Source of the DNA: Corallium rubrum
Lineage: Eukaryota; Cnidaria; Anthozoa; Scleralcyonacea; Coralliidae
DNA: 64,000 bases
Direction: 5' to 3'
NCBI GenBank assembly: GCA_964035015.1
Contig: OZ035997.1
Location: forward strand, 13,458,036 to 13,522,035
The notes below the pieces were generated by a model that worked only from the letters and a program-made list of their open reading frames with translations, was not told where the DNA came from and ran no database searches. Below are positions 1 through 12,120 of this stretch, piece after piece. The translations under genes and the position numbers were made by a program. Within the stretch, counting starts at the first letter, position 1; each line of letters opens with the position of its first letter.

Positions 1-181
1 CTGCAAGTCAAAGTTAACGTCTAAAGTACTTTATAAATACTAATAAGGAGGGCATGTATACGTATAGTGGCGTTTATGTGTAAATTAAGGGTGAGGTATT
101 GTGTTCATAAACCTTCTTGTATGCTAACTCTTGTAAGCGTGTTACTCGAAAAGTGATATTATCTGGGTTACCTTACCAAAA

Positions 182-483
182 CATAGTTAATAGAACATAT
201 ACATGGTTTGGAAACTCGTTCAAAGTGATTGTTCAATGTTTTCGTGCAAGTTTATGGAAATTTGTACAATTTCACGGTATTATTGTATTTTCTGTATATT
301 GAAGCAGTCCTCCAATAGCAACGCTCGGGTTTAATTAGTGAGTTGCTTCATCGCACGTGTTGTGGTGCTTCATCGTCACGTGTCCATAGAATTTACTTCC
401 ATGCATTGTCAGTTCAACATGACCATGCTTCATGTTGAAAGACAATAGAGCTTCCAAACCATGTATATGTTCTATTAACTATG
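182..483. repeat. Foldback element with exact 32-bp inverted repeat
   Basis: Positions 182-213 and 452-483 are exact reverse complements over 32 bases (left arm begins CATAGTTAATAGAACATATA). The spacer is about 240 bp and holds a smaller hairpin around 410-440. There is no coding capacity. The structure fits a non-autonomous foldback or MITE. Confidence 0.8.
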
Positions 484-935
484 CCCAAACAAAACCATAA
501 GCCATACATCAAAGTGGTTAACAATGAGCTACACTTCAGGTTGAGGGTGGCAAATAAGGTGCACAATCTTTTGTTTTACATTCATTAATATTTATAAAGC
601 AACGCTGCTATTGGTTGATTGCTTCATTATACCAAAAATACAATGTGTTCAGCAAGCCTTAAGGTGAAATAAGGTGCACAAACGTGAACAAAAACCTAGA
701 ACAAAGACTTTGGCCGCGTTTGTGGCCAGACAATTTATTTCTAGGGACTATGCCTAAGCCTAGCACTAGTCAGTAATCAAATTTATCACCTAGCTATATA
801 GAATATAATAAAAAAAAAATTCACTAGTAATGGCTTTACCATTTACATGTAAATTTAATATAAATTGCAAAAGTATTGCATTTTGATGATAATTTTTAGA
901 TACGTTTTTAGTGTTTTCAGCTTGAGTTGGTAAAG

Positions 936-1247
936 TTTTCTCGTATGTTTTTTATGTACAAGCTGTCGTAAGTAAACTCAGAAGAACTCTGAGCTCCAGA
1001 CGGGACTCGGACCCACAACCTTCCAAATGCCAGCCGGACGCTCTCACTATTGAGCCACTGGAACTCAGCTGGTAGACCGATGTTGGTTTCGATATTTATA
1101 CGCCTGGGAACTAGTCAGTCCGTACGTGTATCACAAGTACTTGTTGGGCTACAAGTCGCATTGTGTCCGTTTATTTTCAGTAAATGTATGTGAGTTTTTC
1201 TCTGAGTTTACTTACGACACCTTGTACAACAAAAAACATACGAGAAA
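936..1247. repeat. Terminal-inverted-repeat element with tRNA-like core
   Basis: The left end (about 936-982, containing GTCGTAAGTAAACTCAGA) is repeated inverted at about 1199-1247, with arms of about 45 bp and a few mismatches. Between them lies a tRNA-like sequence (991-1066, minus strand). It looks like a DNA-transposon-style MITE that contains or captured a tRNA-derived module. Confidence 0.7.
991..1066 (-). pseudogene. tRNA-Ala-like sequence (tRNA-derived repeat head)
   Basis: The reverse complement (76 nt) has complementary ends (GAGTTCCAG with CTGGAGCTC), an A-box-like TGGCTCAATAGTG, a five-pair anticodon-like stem with a seven-base loop CTGGCAT (apparent anticodon GGC), and a B-box-like GGTCCGAGTCC. 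The extended acceptor stem and its place inside an inverted-repeat element argue for a tRNA-derived repeat, not a working tRNA gene. Confidence 0.5.
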
Positions 1248-1793
1248 TTTTTGATTACATTTTTTTTCGTGTGAGAATAAGAGTCGAGTGGCGTGACTGC
1301 ATGTTGTTTTTTTACACGGTGCGATGTCATTTGCTTCTGGTCTATTACAGCACATACACACGGGAAAATGTAATCTATTTGTTTTATAGAATAAAATTTC
1401 AAGTGGCTAATCAAAGGAATTTTGGGGCAGGGAAAAAATAGAGAAAGTCTGCTGACGTGATTTGACGTGGATTTGACGCTATATATGTGTCCTTTAATAG
1501 AAATCACGGTGAACAACCAATGAAAATGAACAAAAAAGTCACGTTATTGTGCGAAAACAGTCTCCTATAACAGACACTAGTTTTACCCGCGTTGTAGGTT
1601 TTCTCGCAACGCGAGTGAAAAATAGCGTCCGCTATCGTAGGTCTTGAAACGGTCTCCCAACGGCGGTGCAATGCGGTTTCACATTAAATTAAACTTGTTA
1701 CTATAAAAATCTAAGAGGGGGGGGGGGGGGGTCGATATCATCGTCACAACTTTGTACATGGACATGCAGTAATACCTAGTCCTTTTGTTGCAG

Positions 1794-1847
1794 GGACAAG
1801 AAGATATTCTGACTACTCTCTACGGACACAATCACGACTTTTCCAAG
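1794..1847 (+). CDS. RANBP2: RanBP2 exon: alpha-solenoid/TPR region
   Basis: Acceptor TTTTGTTGCAG and donor AAG|GTACTA frame 54 nt (18 codons, phase 0 to 0). The product begins GQEDILTTLYGHNHDFSK and aligns with the human segment containing SGQSALYDALF, about residue 385. It is the first exon of the gene that I can see in the window. Confidence 0.75.
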
Positions 1848-2565
1848 GTACTATACTACTGTATGTCTTACTTTAGAACGGAGTTGTAAGGCAGGTTTAT
1901 GGTAAGCATAATCATATGATAGTGAGTGCAGGTAAGGATTTACACTGCAATTTTATAATATGTGTAAATTATGGAAAACTTGCACAATTTAATTTGGCAC
2001 TTCGCTCGTGTATAGTCACTTCACAATCAAAATATAATAAGGTTGGATGTACTACCGAAACCTGGAACGTAGAAGTCTAACGTTTCTCTCAGACAAAGGG
2101 CCATCGCTCGAAACGTTAAACTTATATTCCATGTTTCGGCAGTATTATTATACAACTTTACAGTATTTACAGTATTATTATACATTTACAGTATTATTAT
2201 ACATTAAAAACTGTCCAAATAACGCTAAAAATGAGTGCAAATATACAGCGATATTTGGATAGTTAGTTATTTCACTGGTTATTTGGATTGTTAGCCAATC
2301 AAATTTATTACATGGTAGACTACTTCATATATGCTTATTTTATCCTGGTGCAAGTCACGCTACTTCTCTGGCCTTTTTAGAGTTTTACTTTTCCATAAGA
2401 ATTTGTTGATCAGAGCAGTTGTATAATAAATCTCTTATAAGATGTTTTGGTGTGTAGTATCGCCGTATATTTTTACTTTGTATTTTGACTCGCCCTGCGG
2501 GCTCGTCAAAATACGGCACAACTCGTTAAAATATACAGCGATACTACACACCCAAACATCTAATA

Positions 2566-2568
<3 letters not shown>

Positions 2569-2603
<35 letters not shown>
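2569..2603. repeat. (TA)n microsatellite
   Basis: Uninterrupted TA dinucleotide run just upstream of an exon. Confidence 0.95.
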
Positions 2604-2607
<4 letters not shown>

Positions 2608-2693
2608 TTGTGTTTCAACACTGCCTACGCAGCACACTACTTTGATTTTATAGTCACTCAGCTTGTGTATGTTTACTTTGTGTATTTTCCCAG

Positions 2694-2769
2694 TTGTTCT
2701 TGAGTGAAGATGAATCTTTTCTAATACCAGAGTTTGTTATTCCCGAAGATCTTATTAAATACGATGAAG
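2694..2769 (+). CDS. RANBP2: RanBP2 exon: alpha-solenoid region
   Basis: 76 nt, phase 0 to 1, acceptor TTTTCCCAG and donor GAAG|GTACTT. It encodes LFLSEDESFLIPEF followed by EDLIKYDE, which matches the human stretch with SDDIG and ELEDLTRYDVG. The intron before it carries a TA-dinucleotide run at 2569-2603. Confidence 0.8.
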
Positions 2770-2959
2770 GTACTTTTGTACTCTTTAGTATATATTTATA
2801 GTATTATATATTTATATATATGATAGATCCCATCCTTTGTAAAGTGCAGCATTTTGATTGGTCCGTTTGCGATCAGATATTAGACTATAGTACTCTGAGT
2901 ATACGGACCGTTTGCAGTTGTGATTTTCTTTTGGAACATATCAAACCACTTCAAAAGAC

Positions 2960-3250
2960 AATCGAAATATAGTAAGGTTTGATATACTGCCGAAACAGAG
3001 AACGTAGGAATCTAAAGTTTCGAGCGAGATAGATAGCTAGTTTTTATTAAGTAATACGATTACAACCAAAAATGGCTGAATTGTGTACAGTCTTTACAAA
3101 TTTAGAGGATTACTACAATAAATATCAGTCAGAGAGAAGGGCCCTCGCTCGAAACGTTAGACTCCTACGTTCTCTATTTCAGCAGTATATCAAACCTTAT
3201 TATATTTCGATTGTTTCAACACTGCCTACGCAGCACGCTACTTTTATTTC
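2960..3250. repeat. Foldback copies of a Penelope-like/hammerhead-like repeat
   Basis: A sequence read toward the minus strand at about 2960-3035 (TATACTGCCGAAACAGAGAA) is repeated inverted at about 3132-3215 (ending TTTCAGCAGTATATC), separated by roughly 100 bp. The same family occurs at about 2040-2150, 10740-10890 and 10902-11200 and shares the word CTCGAAACGTTAGAC and a tail CACTGCCTACGCAGCAC. The type of element is inferred. Confidence 0.6.
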
Positions 3251-3429
3251 ATTGCAAAAGACGATGATTTTGAAAAATGTTTTTGATCGTTTTCCTTATG
3301 AATTGTTAGTTTTTTGTTTGTGTTTAAATAATGACTTAGTATATATAAAGGCTTGCTAAACTAAATTTTGTTTTTGAAAACAAGGGCTGTACATTTTCAT
3401 TTAATATTATGAATAATTTACTGACAAAA

Positions 3430-4772
<1,343 letters not shown>

Positions 4773-4779
4773 AGTTTGA

Positions 4780-5889
4780 TGTAATTCTGTTAGGTCCATT
4801 GCTCTTCAACATATTTTATTAACGACGTCAATGACTCAGTCAATATCTCTTCATTACGACTTTATGCGGACGATACTACTCAGTATACGGCTAACGCGTG
4901 CCCCACATCTCTCCAATTTACAGTTAACCACGACATAAAAATATTGAGCGACTGGTTTAATGAGAACTTCTTGCAAGTTAACGCTTCCAAGACACAGGCT
5001 ATGACTTTGGGTAAATCGTTATACAATTATGAGTTTTCCATTGCCACAAAGAAGATTGAGATTGAGCCAACACTCAAGATACTTGATGTAACACTGGATA
5101 AGACGCTATCGTACAAGCCCCACGTCACCAACATGTTAAAGAAAGCATACTCGAAGATTGCTGCTTTGCGCAGAATCAAGCGTCTTGCTCCATCTACAAC
5201 GATGATTACACTCCACAAAAGCTATATACTACCACACTTGGAATACTGTTCACCAATCCTTCTAGGAATATCTAAAGCACTAAACACTAAGTTAGAAAAT
5301 GTTAACTTCTATGCGTTAAGAACTCTATTAAATTTAGGATCCACTATAAAATACGACACCTGTCTATCTATCGCTAACATGGTCTCGCTAGAGCAGAGAA
5401 GTTTTGAACAATCACTTATATTATTCTTTAAATGTTTCAAGATGCAAGGTCCAAGTTATATTTCTGATCTTTTTACTCCTCGACTTACACCTTACAACCT
5501 ACGTAGTTCCATATCACATATCTGGAACCAACTACCAACTGCTGCTAAATCTTCTACTTCTATGTCTGAATTTCGTTCCCAAATTAAGGGAATGAGTTTT
5601 TCCGGCTGCCAATGCAACAGGTGCTTATAGACCGTACTGTGTAATTGAATTACTATTATTATTGTAAATAGATCTTCATAATTATCTATATTGCTCTTTA
5701 TAACTATTATTTTTAAACCTAGTGTTATTGTTATACCTATTTATTACTTGTAATCTATTTATTTATATTTATTTTAATGGTCGAGCGTTTGCAACACGAG
5801 CCTCTGGCTCGGGAGAATGGGCAACCACTCCCCACGTCCATCGACAATAAATAAATAAATATTGTATTGTATTAATATTGTATTGTATT
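4780..5889 (+). mobile_element. 5'-truncated LINE fragment with broken reverse transcriptase
   Basis: This is the C-terminal part of a non-LTR retrotransposon polymerase. The catalytic YADD motif lies near 4861-4875 (LRLYADDTTQY), followed by a thumb/C-terminal region open to 5630 with HLEYCSPILLGISK and a Cys-rich end GCQCNRC. Just upstream, GPLLFNIF runs into a stop through one extra T near 4815, so it is not functional. The 3' end after 5760 carries GGCTCGGGAGAATGGGCAACC and a TATTG-repeat tail. A related 3' end occurs at 58810-59490. Confidence 0.85.
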
Positions 5890-5897
5890 CGCTGAAA

Positions 5898-6155
5898 GGC
5901 CCCAACCTCGTACCCAGGGCGTTCGTGGGAACGCCTTGGCAAAGGCTGGAGATCACGTGACAAAATATACCAATATATTTGGAAAATTTTCCCGCCAGCT
6001 GAAAACGTATTGGGTTTGTGCAGGCGAACTGTGAAAAGCTGGGTCCTTCCATCGTACTGAACTCGCCGGAAAATCTCCGTCAAAATCCAGCTTTTCCATG
6101 CCAGGGCGTTTTCTCGCCTCGCCGCATTTCCCACGAACGTTCTGGAGACAAGGTT
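5898..6155. repeat. MITE-like inverted repeat
   Basis: The left end (CAACCTCGTACCCAGGGCGT) and right end (ACGTTCTGGAGACAAGGTTG) are imperfect reverse complements of about 30 bp with GTTCGTGGGAA in the stem. There is no credible protein. Confidence 0.6.
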
Positions 6156-6161
6156 GAAACA

Positions 6162-6375
6162 GTGAGTTCTATATATAACTGAAGTGATATCTGCTGGTCA
6201 ATGACCGGGCATGTAGGCCTGAAGTACGTATAGTTCCAGTCTCCTACGCGGTCTTTTTACCAAATCAGACTTGACCAGACCGCTTAGAAGACTGGAGCTA
6301 TACGTACTTCAGGCCTACATGCCCGGCACGTTGTCCGCCACAAAGTTATCCCTCCAGTTATATATAGAGCTCACT
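6162..6375. repeat. MITE-like inverted repeat
   Basis: The ends GTGAGTTCTATATATAACTG and CAGTTATATATAGAGCTCAC are inverted. The inner arms (GGGCATGTAGGCCTGAAGTA and its complement) extend the stem, giving a long foldback of about 214 bp. Confidence 0.75.
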
Positions 6376-6512
6376 GGGTTGAAAAGGCTCTTAGGGGGGC
6401 AAGAAATTTGTATACTTTTTTCTAAGTAAATATATTTTGTGTTTCCTGTGAAAAAGGCACTAGTCATTCCAATAATTATTTTTTGTGTTCAATCTATTTT
6501 GTTATTTTTTAG

Positions 6513-6602
6513 TATTTATTACCGAGAATCCTTTAAACCTTCAACTTATTGTTTGGGTCGGACTTCACTGGTATCAACATGACCAACATATCAAGCCCGG
6601 AG
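6513..6602 (+). CDS. RANBP2: RanBP2 exon: alpha-solenoid region
   Basis: 90 nt, phase 1 to 1, acceptor TTATTTTTTAG and donor GGAG|GTAAGT. It encodes VFITENPLNLQLIVWVGLHW, which matches the human segment with LQHLTWLGLQWNSLP. The intron before it is 3.7 kb and holds repeat R1 copy A, the LINE fragment at 4780-5889 and two MITE-like elements. Confidence 0.82.
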
Positions 6603-7105
6603 GTAAGTAGCCTGTGTGGCTATACTTGATTTTGATAATCCTTCTCGTTTTCATTTTCTGATTCTTAGGAGGCCTTATGTTTAAACTTCTTTAAACGTAA
6701 TCACTAAATTACAAATCTTGCCTCATTTAACGACATACAGCTAGTTAACAATAGAAATAAAGTTAAAGTACTAAAGTTTAATAATGATTAATTGCTAACA
6801 TAGTCCCTATAATTAAATTCTAGGGACTATGATTTAAATGAATAACATGTAACTTGGATGCCAATGATCGTGTTAGTACATTAATAAAAACACGCTCGAT
6901 GCTCACAAATATTCAGGGTGGCCTGTTTAGCTGGTTGTGGGAAACCAGAACTCCAACCCCTAATACCTCAAGCTACGCAGACTACAATTTATGCCCTACT
7001 CACAAGATTATTGGAAATGCATGCTATAACCCTTTATAGCTCCCTATCCCTCCACCCTTGGGTAGGTTTTGTTTTGAATCTAACCAGTTTTGTATTGCTA
7101 TATAG

Positions 7106-7203
7106 TGGGTGTATTGGCAAGTCGGATGTTTCATGGATTGCGTATGGATGTTCGCGACATACGTCAATGTGCAGCTGATTTCATCTGCCTCAGAGATGTC
7201 GAG
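7106..7203 (+). CDS. RANBP2: RanBP2 exon: alpha-solenoid region
   Basis: 98 nt, phase 1 to 0, acceptor GCTATATAG and donor GAG|GTAAAA. The product contains GVLASRMFHGLRMDVRDIRQ and CAADFICLRDVE, matching human SICILDLEVF and its upstream sequence. The acceptor lacks a strong pyrimidine tract; it was chosen because it alone keeps the frame with both neighbours. Confidence 0.75.
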
Positions 7204-9116
7204 GTAAAAAGACTGTGATTATCAAGTTATTACAAACACTGCGGAAAAACGTCTGCGCATGTGCTAGTTACTTAGTAGTTTATATTACGAAATCAATATG
7301 GCGGGTGGTTTGGATGACACTTTTTAAAACAAATTAACTTGGCTTATTTTTCACATGCCTCGGTTTCCATTGTTCTTTTAGGGGAATATATTCAATAGCC
7401 CCTGGCAAAACAATAGATTAATATCCCCCTCTAATATTCCCCTCTAAATCTCTAATATTCCCCTCTACCATTCCCCGCTATAATATTCTCCTCTAATCTT
7501 CCCCCGCACCACTCCTTATCTTATAAAATTCTGTCAACCTCGCCATGTGAAAAATCCTCGGAGATATTTCATATATCCCCTCGTGGCCTCAAAATAACCT
7601 ATACTTGATAACATGTCTTTAATATCTTTTTAATTTATGACTTTCTGATTAATAAACTAATAAGATAATTAAATTACTAAGATAATCCTAATAATATAAA
7701 CGATCTTTTTTGATAACATCGCCACAGTCGTATCATCCGCAATATTGTTTTAATACTATGCCTAATTAACTTGGAAGTTAGTGACGTCACAAGCTGGATA
7801 AATATTATAAAATCACACTTTGCTGATAGCCACTCGCGGCGGAACCTTTGAAGTTTATGTCCGAGTGCTTTCCCTGCTTTTTAAAGTATTGTAGTACAAT
7901 GATGTGAAAACAACATTCACTAAGAGCGAACTTTAGACATGCATACATATCGGTATAACTATAAGTAAAGATTTTGTTTTACCAAGCTTGTGACGTCAGA
8001 TGCAAATCAAAAAAATAGTTCAAGATGGCGGATGACAAGATTGTCGAGATTAGCGATGTTGTAGTTGAGAAAAGTCGTTCATATTACGTGAAGTACATCA
8101 GGAAGTAGGTTTTTAAATAAAGAAAAACAGGAATTAAAAATTATGATCTTTGTTGCTCATACCCTTAAAATTCTTTATTCAACTGATTGGTATGTATGGT
8201 GTAATAACAGTGTGATAGGTGGTTATCACTCGTTTTTGAATGGTAAAGAGTGTGATAACACTTACCACACCGTTTATTAGCCTGTCTGCAGACACTTGTG
8301 CTTCTGCTGCTGGAAATACGAGCGTCTGCTTGCAAGCTAACCCATCTCATACTAATGAGTATTTTGATTTCTACTCTTGAAGTTTCTTTCTCTGTAAATT
8401 AAATAAAAAATAATTTCATTGCAGAAGAGTCATGATATGAGATGGTGAATGAATATTCACTCGTGTGATAAAGAATTTAACATCGTTTATCACACTTGTA
8501 ACCATTGTTTAACTCTTACTAAAGCGATCAGGGAAATGTTATAATTTAAAATATTATACCTCAACTGTAAATTGCCCAATCAGATAGCTAGATTTTTACC
8601 ACGTGACCAGTTAGTTAATCGTCGAACTACCCTCCACTTTGTGGTATGTAATTAATTGAAGTGAAATACCCCGCTGTGGCGGTTAAATGTTAAGCTAACT
8701 TTTTAAGAAATTTTTTTGTGAAAAGATTATGTTTCGGTATAATATATCAATTATAGGCCCTTCGCTCGGGGTATTCCCCCAAAAAATACCACTCGAGATG
8801 AAATATCCCTCGGATATCCCTCGCTCCAGGTCTATAATTGATAAATATCAGTACGTTAAATAGCAACTAATAATCTAAAATACTGATGAATTATATATAA
8901 AATATGAATGCTGTTTTCTAAGTGTCTTTTCGCTTTCTCTGGGTGCAAGGTATATGTTTTCTTAGGATGTTTAGCTGTTGTCACCTGTCTATATTAGCGG
9001 GGACAAATGCAGGATTTCACTGTGAAGATTTCTTATCTCATTGTATATAGGTTTTTAGAAATTTTTTGTTCTTACAAATTGAGTTTTTTTTCTCTTTTTG
9101 ATATTTTTATTTACAG
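7204..9116. other. Intron with short repeats; no gene seen
   Basis: It contains imperfect copies of CCCCTCTAATATTC around 7420-7500 and AT-rich unique-looking sequence. A short frame at 8026-8108 starts in AAGATGGCGG context but has no family resemblance. I see no other exon. Confidence 0.55.
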
Positions 9117-9292
9117 GCGTTTGTTTATGCAGTGGTCAAATGTTGCGCCCAGACCATTTTCGAAGACGTTGATGTTGTTTATGAGTATTACCAACCCAAG
9201 TTATTACCTCTCTGTTTATCTTTACCTCTTTGCATTCCTTCACAATATCAATGGTGGAATGCTGCGTACACACTTTACAATGGCACTGTCAG
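9117..9292 (+). CDS. RANBP2: RanBP2 exon: alpha-solenoid region
   Basis: 176 nt, phase 0 to 2, acceptor TTATTTACAG and donor CAG|GTACTT. It encodes AFVYAVVKCC, then KLLPLCLSLPLC and QYQWWNAAYTLYNGTV. This follows the human stretch with LLGVVYTSHL, PLCLPLPVC and KSWWDAVCTLIHRKA very closely, making it one of the best-conserved exons of the N-terminal half. Confidence 0.9.
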
Positions 9293-9631
9293 GTACTTTA
9301 TTTCTTACTAAAGGGTTATTTAGTTTTGGTTTATATTCGATGCCTTATGTTTTAACTTTGAAGCTATTCCAAAACAAACGCCTAGGGTTTTACTTACAGT
9401 CGGCGATGCCTGCATGGTAGGTATCGCCCGACACTTTTAGCCGGATGAATCCACCCGGCACTCATAAGGCTTGTCAAGTGTGTTCAGCGACTCTTCCTAA
9501 TAAAATAATATTGGGATTTTGATTGACTTTCGAAAAGCTAAAAAACCCCACTTGTCTGGCGGCTCGTGTTTTTGTTGCGCAACATCCCGCGTGGCGCGTG
9601 TTTGTCGCAGTATCCAAACACGGGAAACCAT

Positions 9632-9824
9632 TAAGGCCTATCTACACGATACGATTGTCGTATACGATTGTCATTCTGGCGTATGCAAATTTGTGCACGT
9701 ACACAATTCTGGTTCATGATTCGATGGTGAATGTCGAAAAACATCGTTTACGCAATTTGTGGTGAATCACATACATCACGATGACAATTGTATACAACAG
9801 TCGTATCGTGTAGATAGGCTTTTA
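9632..9824. repeat. MITE-like inverted repeat
   Basis: The ends GGCCTATCTACACGATACGA and TCGTATCGTGTAGATAGGCT are inverted, followed by further arm matches with ATTGTC words. About 190 bp. Confidence 0.8.
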
Positions 9825-9971
9825 GGTACGTCTTTAGTGTCATTTCCACTGAACACGGATCTACCGTTCGTACATACAGATATGATCTACCTGATATATA
9901 GCGACTGTACTTAGCGTAATCTTTATATCATACTTAAGCCTACTGCGATTTTCTGTGATTTTCTTCTTCAG

Positions 9972-10095
9972 CGTTTCAGATTCTGGTAAAGTCAAACTGA
10001 CTGTTCAACGTGGCTTAGAGCAAATACGAGCATTGAAAGACCATGGGATACATCCACGACTTGTCACTTATTTAGCAACGAACTTTGGACAGAAA
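9972..10095 (+). CDS. RANBP2: RanBP2 exon: alpha-solenoid region
   Basis: 124 nt, phase 2 to 0, acceptor CTTCTTCAG and donor GAAA|GTAAGA. It encodes SDSGKVKLTVQRGLEQIRAL and then HGIHPRLVTYLATNFGQK, matching human GNVAKLRLLVQHEINTLRAQ and HGLQPALLVHWAECLQK. Confidence 0.9.
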
Positions 10096-10127
10096 GTAAG
10101 AATAATTATTATTTTCTCTGAAATACT

Positions 10128-10303
10128 ATTTAAGAAATGGTTCATGGTTTGTCGTGCTCCATCGATTTATGGATACACGCGGGAAGTCCCAAGAGCACGA
10201 TAAAAGCGTAAGAGTTGGTCGAGGCGTAGATTTTTTAGTGCTCTCCAACTTCCCAAGCGCATCCATAACTCGATGGAGCACGACAAACCATAAACCATTT
10301 CTT
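10128..10303. repeat. Foldback repeat
   Basis: AGAAATGGTTCATGGTTTGT and its inverted counterpart ending in ACAAACCATAAACCATTTCT flank a loop of about 120 bp. GTGCTCCATCG words pair within the arms. Confidence 0.75.
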
Positions 10304-10537
10304 TTATAACAGAGAATCAAACACAAAACAACGGAAAACAATATTTATTTCGCTGATTAAAAATGATTTTCTCATTACGTTTGAAATTACCGTGCTCCAT
10401 CGCGTTATGGAGCATGCATGGTAGCCAATCAGAAACGCCGTTGTATTACATCTATGTTATAAAATTCTTTTTTCTGGTTCACATTGTTCGTGTTAGTTAG
10501 TTAATTAGCTTGATTAATTAATATATCTTTTGTGTAG

Positions 10538-10597
10538 TCCTTGATGCTAAAAGATGCCGCTGGATATAAAGATTGGTACTATTCAGAACATTGGAAG
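10538..10597 (+). CDS. RANBP2: RanBP2 exon: alpha-solenoid region
   Basis: 60 nt, phase 0 to 0, acceptor TTTTGTGTAG and donor AAG|GTATTG. It encodes SLMLKDAAGYKDWYYSEHWK. It fits between its neighbours where human has SGLNSFYDQREYIGRS. Confidence 0.75.
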
Positions 10598-10739
10598 GTA
10601 TTGCCCAATTATGATGTTCGAATTATCCCCGAGCCTGGACAGCGAGGGTGCTAATCCCGACCGGCGTAAAGGATCTTATACGCGAGTTTACAAGGCGGGC
10701 CAAATCTCGCATTCCTCTTAATAATATCAAAACATTATG

Positions 10740-11200
10740 ACAAATGTATTTGTACACGTTTCTCTCTGACGAAGGGCCTTCGCTCGAAACGTTAGGCCTA
10801 GACTCCTACGTTCTCTGTTTCGGCAGTATATCTAACCTTACTATATTTCGATTGTTGTTTCTACACTGCCTACGCAGCACGCTACTTTTATTACACTATT
10901 TGTAGTAAGGTTTGATATACTGCCTATTGGAGTCTAACGTTTCGAGCGAAGGCCCTCTGACAAAGGTTATATGCAAATCGCTTATATGCAAAAGTCGCTT
11001 ATATGCAAAGATTTTGGAAACCCCAAATTATATGAAAATCTGTTCCTTTAATCTGCTTATATGCAAAAGTCGCTTATATGCAAAATCCGCTTATAGCGAC
11101 TGGCAAAAACGATTTGCATATAAGTGGCGGTGACTGTATATCAAACCTTACTATATTTCGATTGTTGTTTCAACACTGCCTACGCAGCACACTACTAGCT
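10740..11200. repeat. Penelope-like/hammerhead-like repeats with TATGCAAA array
   Basis: A + copy (10740-10890) has CTCTGACGAAGGGCC, CTCGAAACGTTAGG and the tail CACTGCCTACGCAGCAC. A second, inverted and direct pair (10902-11200) encloses about 160 bp with repeated GCTTATATGCAAAA units. The element type is inferred from the conserved CTGANGA...GAAACGT words. Confidence 0.5.
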
Positions 11201-11285
11201 TTATTTCAAATGTATTTGCAGCTCGGCATTATATAAAAGAAAATTTTAATAAATAAAACATGTTTGACTCTCGCTAAGAGTTGTT

Positions 11286-11400
11286 GGAGAACGTTTCAGC
11301 TACAATATATAGCTTTCTTGGCTAGTGGGGCCCATCTTGTTTATAGTACACCATTAATTTAGCTGAAGAAGGCTACATATCTTAGCCGAAACGTCCTGTA
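11286..11400 (+). ncRNA. Hammerhead-like core in a Penelope-type repeat
   Basis: CTGAAGA (11363), a five-pair stem GGCTA/TAGCC, then GAAACGTC (ends 11395) resembles the conserved core of a hammerhead ribozyme, with one extra A after the CTGANGA box. A degenerate inverted copy lies at about 11287-11335. Stems I and III are not obvious, so activity is doubtful. Confidence 0.3.
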
Positions 11401-11676
11401 AAAATCTTAGCCGTTATTAAACCTCTTTTAATTATTAAAACTCTTCTATCATGGCAAATGTCGATGTATTAAACAGTTAAAGCTTTTCAACTTGGCGACT
11501 TTTCCAATCAAGCAAATTGGAAAAGATGTCCAAAAAATTTGTTAGGGAAAAAAGTGCAGGACTGTAATTTGTGTTACGGAAAACTAACATTTTTGGTCGA
11601 ATGATGTAATAGTCTGGTCTACACTGTAGTTTATATTTATATATTTATATAATGTATGACCATATTTTTTTGTCAG

Positions 11677-11741
11677 AGTTTGCAGCTGAGAAGTCTTCAC
11701 TACTGGAAAGTTGCCTTGACTATTTTCGAGAATACGAGGAG
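11677..11741 (+). CDS. RANBP2: RanBP2 exon: alpha-solenoid region
   Basis: 65 nt, phase 0 to 2, acceptor TTTTTGTCAG and donor GAG|GTATTT. The product SLQLRSLHYWKVALTIFENT matches human GRSVHYWKKVLPLLKIIKKK. Confidence 0.85.
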
Positions 11742-11764
11742 GTATTTGATTGTTTAAGCCATAA

Positions 11765-11777
11765 ATAATAATAATAA

Positions 11778-11844
<67 letters not shown>

Positions 11845-11877
11845 GTAATAACGATAACGATAACGATAACGATAACG

Positions 11878-11921
<44 letters not shown>

Positions 11922-11925
11922 CATT
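11765..11925. repeat. (AAT)n and (AACGAT)n microsatellite
   Basis: About 75 bp of AAT units, then short AACGAT and AATGAT units. Confidence 0.95.
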
Positions 11926-12120
11926 ATTTCCATGTCAATGTATTAAGCTGTATTATAAAATAAGGTGCCCTCTACGCACGCTTTAATTGACTGGGCTCCG
12001 TGCATTTATAAGAGAACAGAGATCATGAATGACGTAAAATGGCGTCAGCTGGCCGGAAAAGCCCGCCAAATTCCTAAACTACCTCACTTTTAGTTTGATT
12101 TTTCCTCTTCTTATTTTATA

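Larger units (their letters stand above)
1..1793. other. Intronic sequence upstream of the first visible RanBP2 exon
   Basis: I find no exon here that matches the part of RanBP2 preceding the exon at 1794, so this is probably the end of an intron. It holds a foldback repeat (182-483), a terminal-inverted-repeat element with a tRNA-like core (936-1247) and a run of 15 G at 1717-1731. Short open frames here show no recognisable protein. Confidence 0.6.

Noticed and set aside
4944..5630. A cellular gene of 228 codons
   Set aside because: YADD upstream, typical LINE C-terminal sequence, a frameshift and a repeat tail show a dead retrotransposon fragment.
8026..8108. Short ATG frame MADDKIVEISDVVVE in AAGATGGCGG context
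   Set aside because: 27 codons, no homology, no clear donor, inside a RanBP2 intron. The start context is a word common in local repeats.
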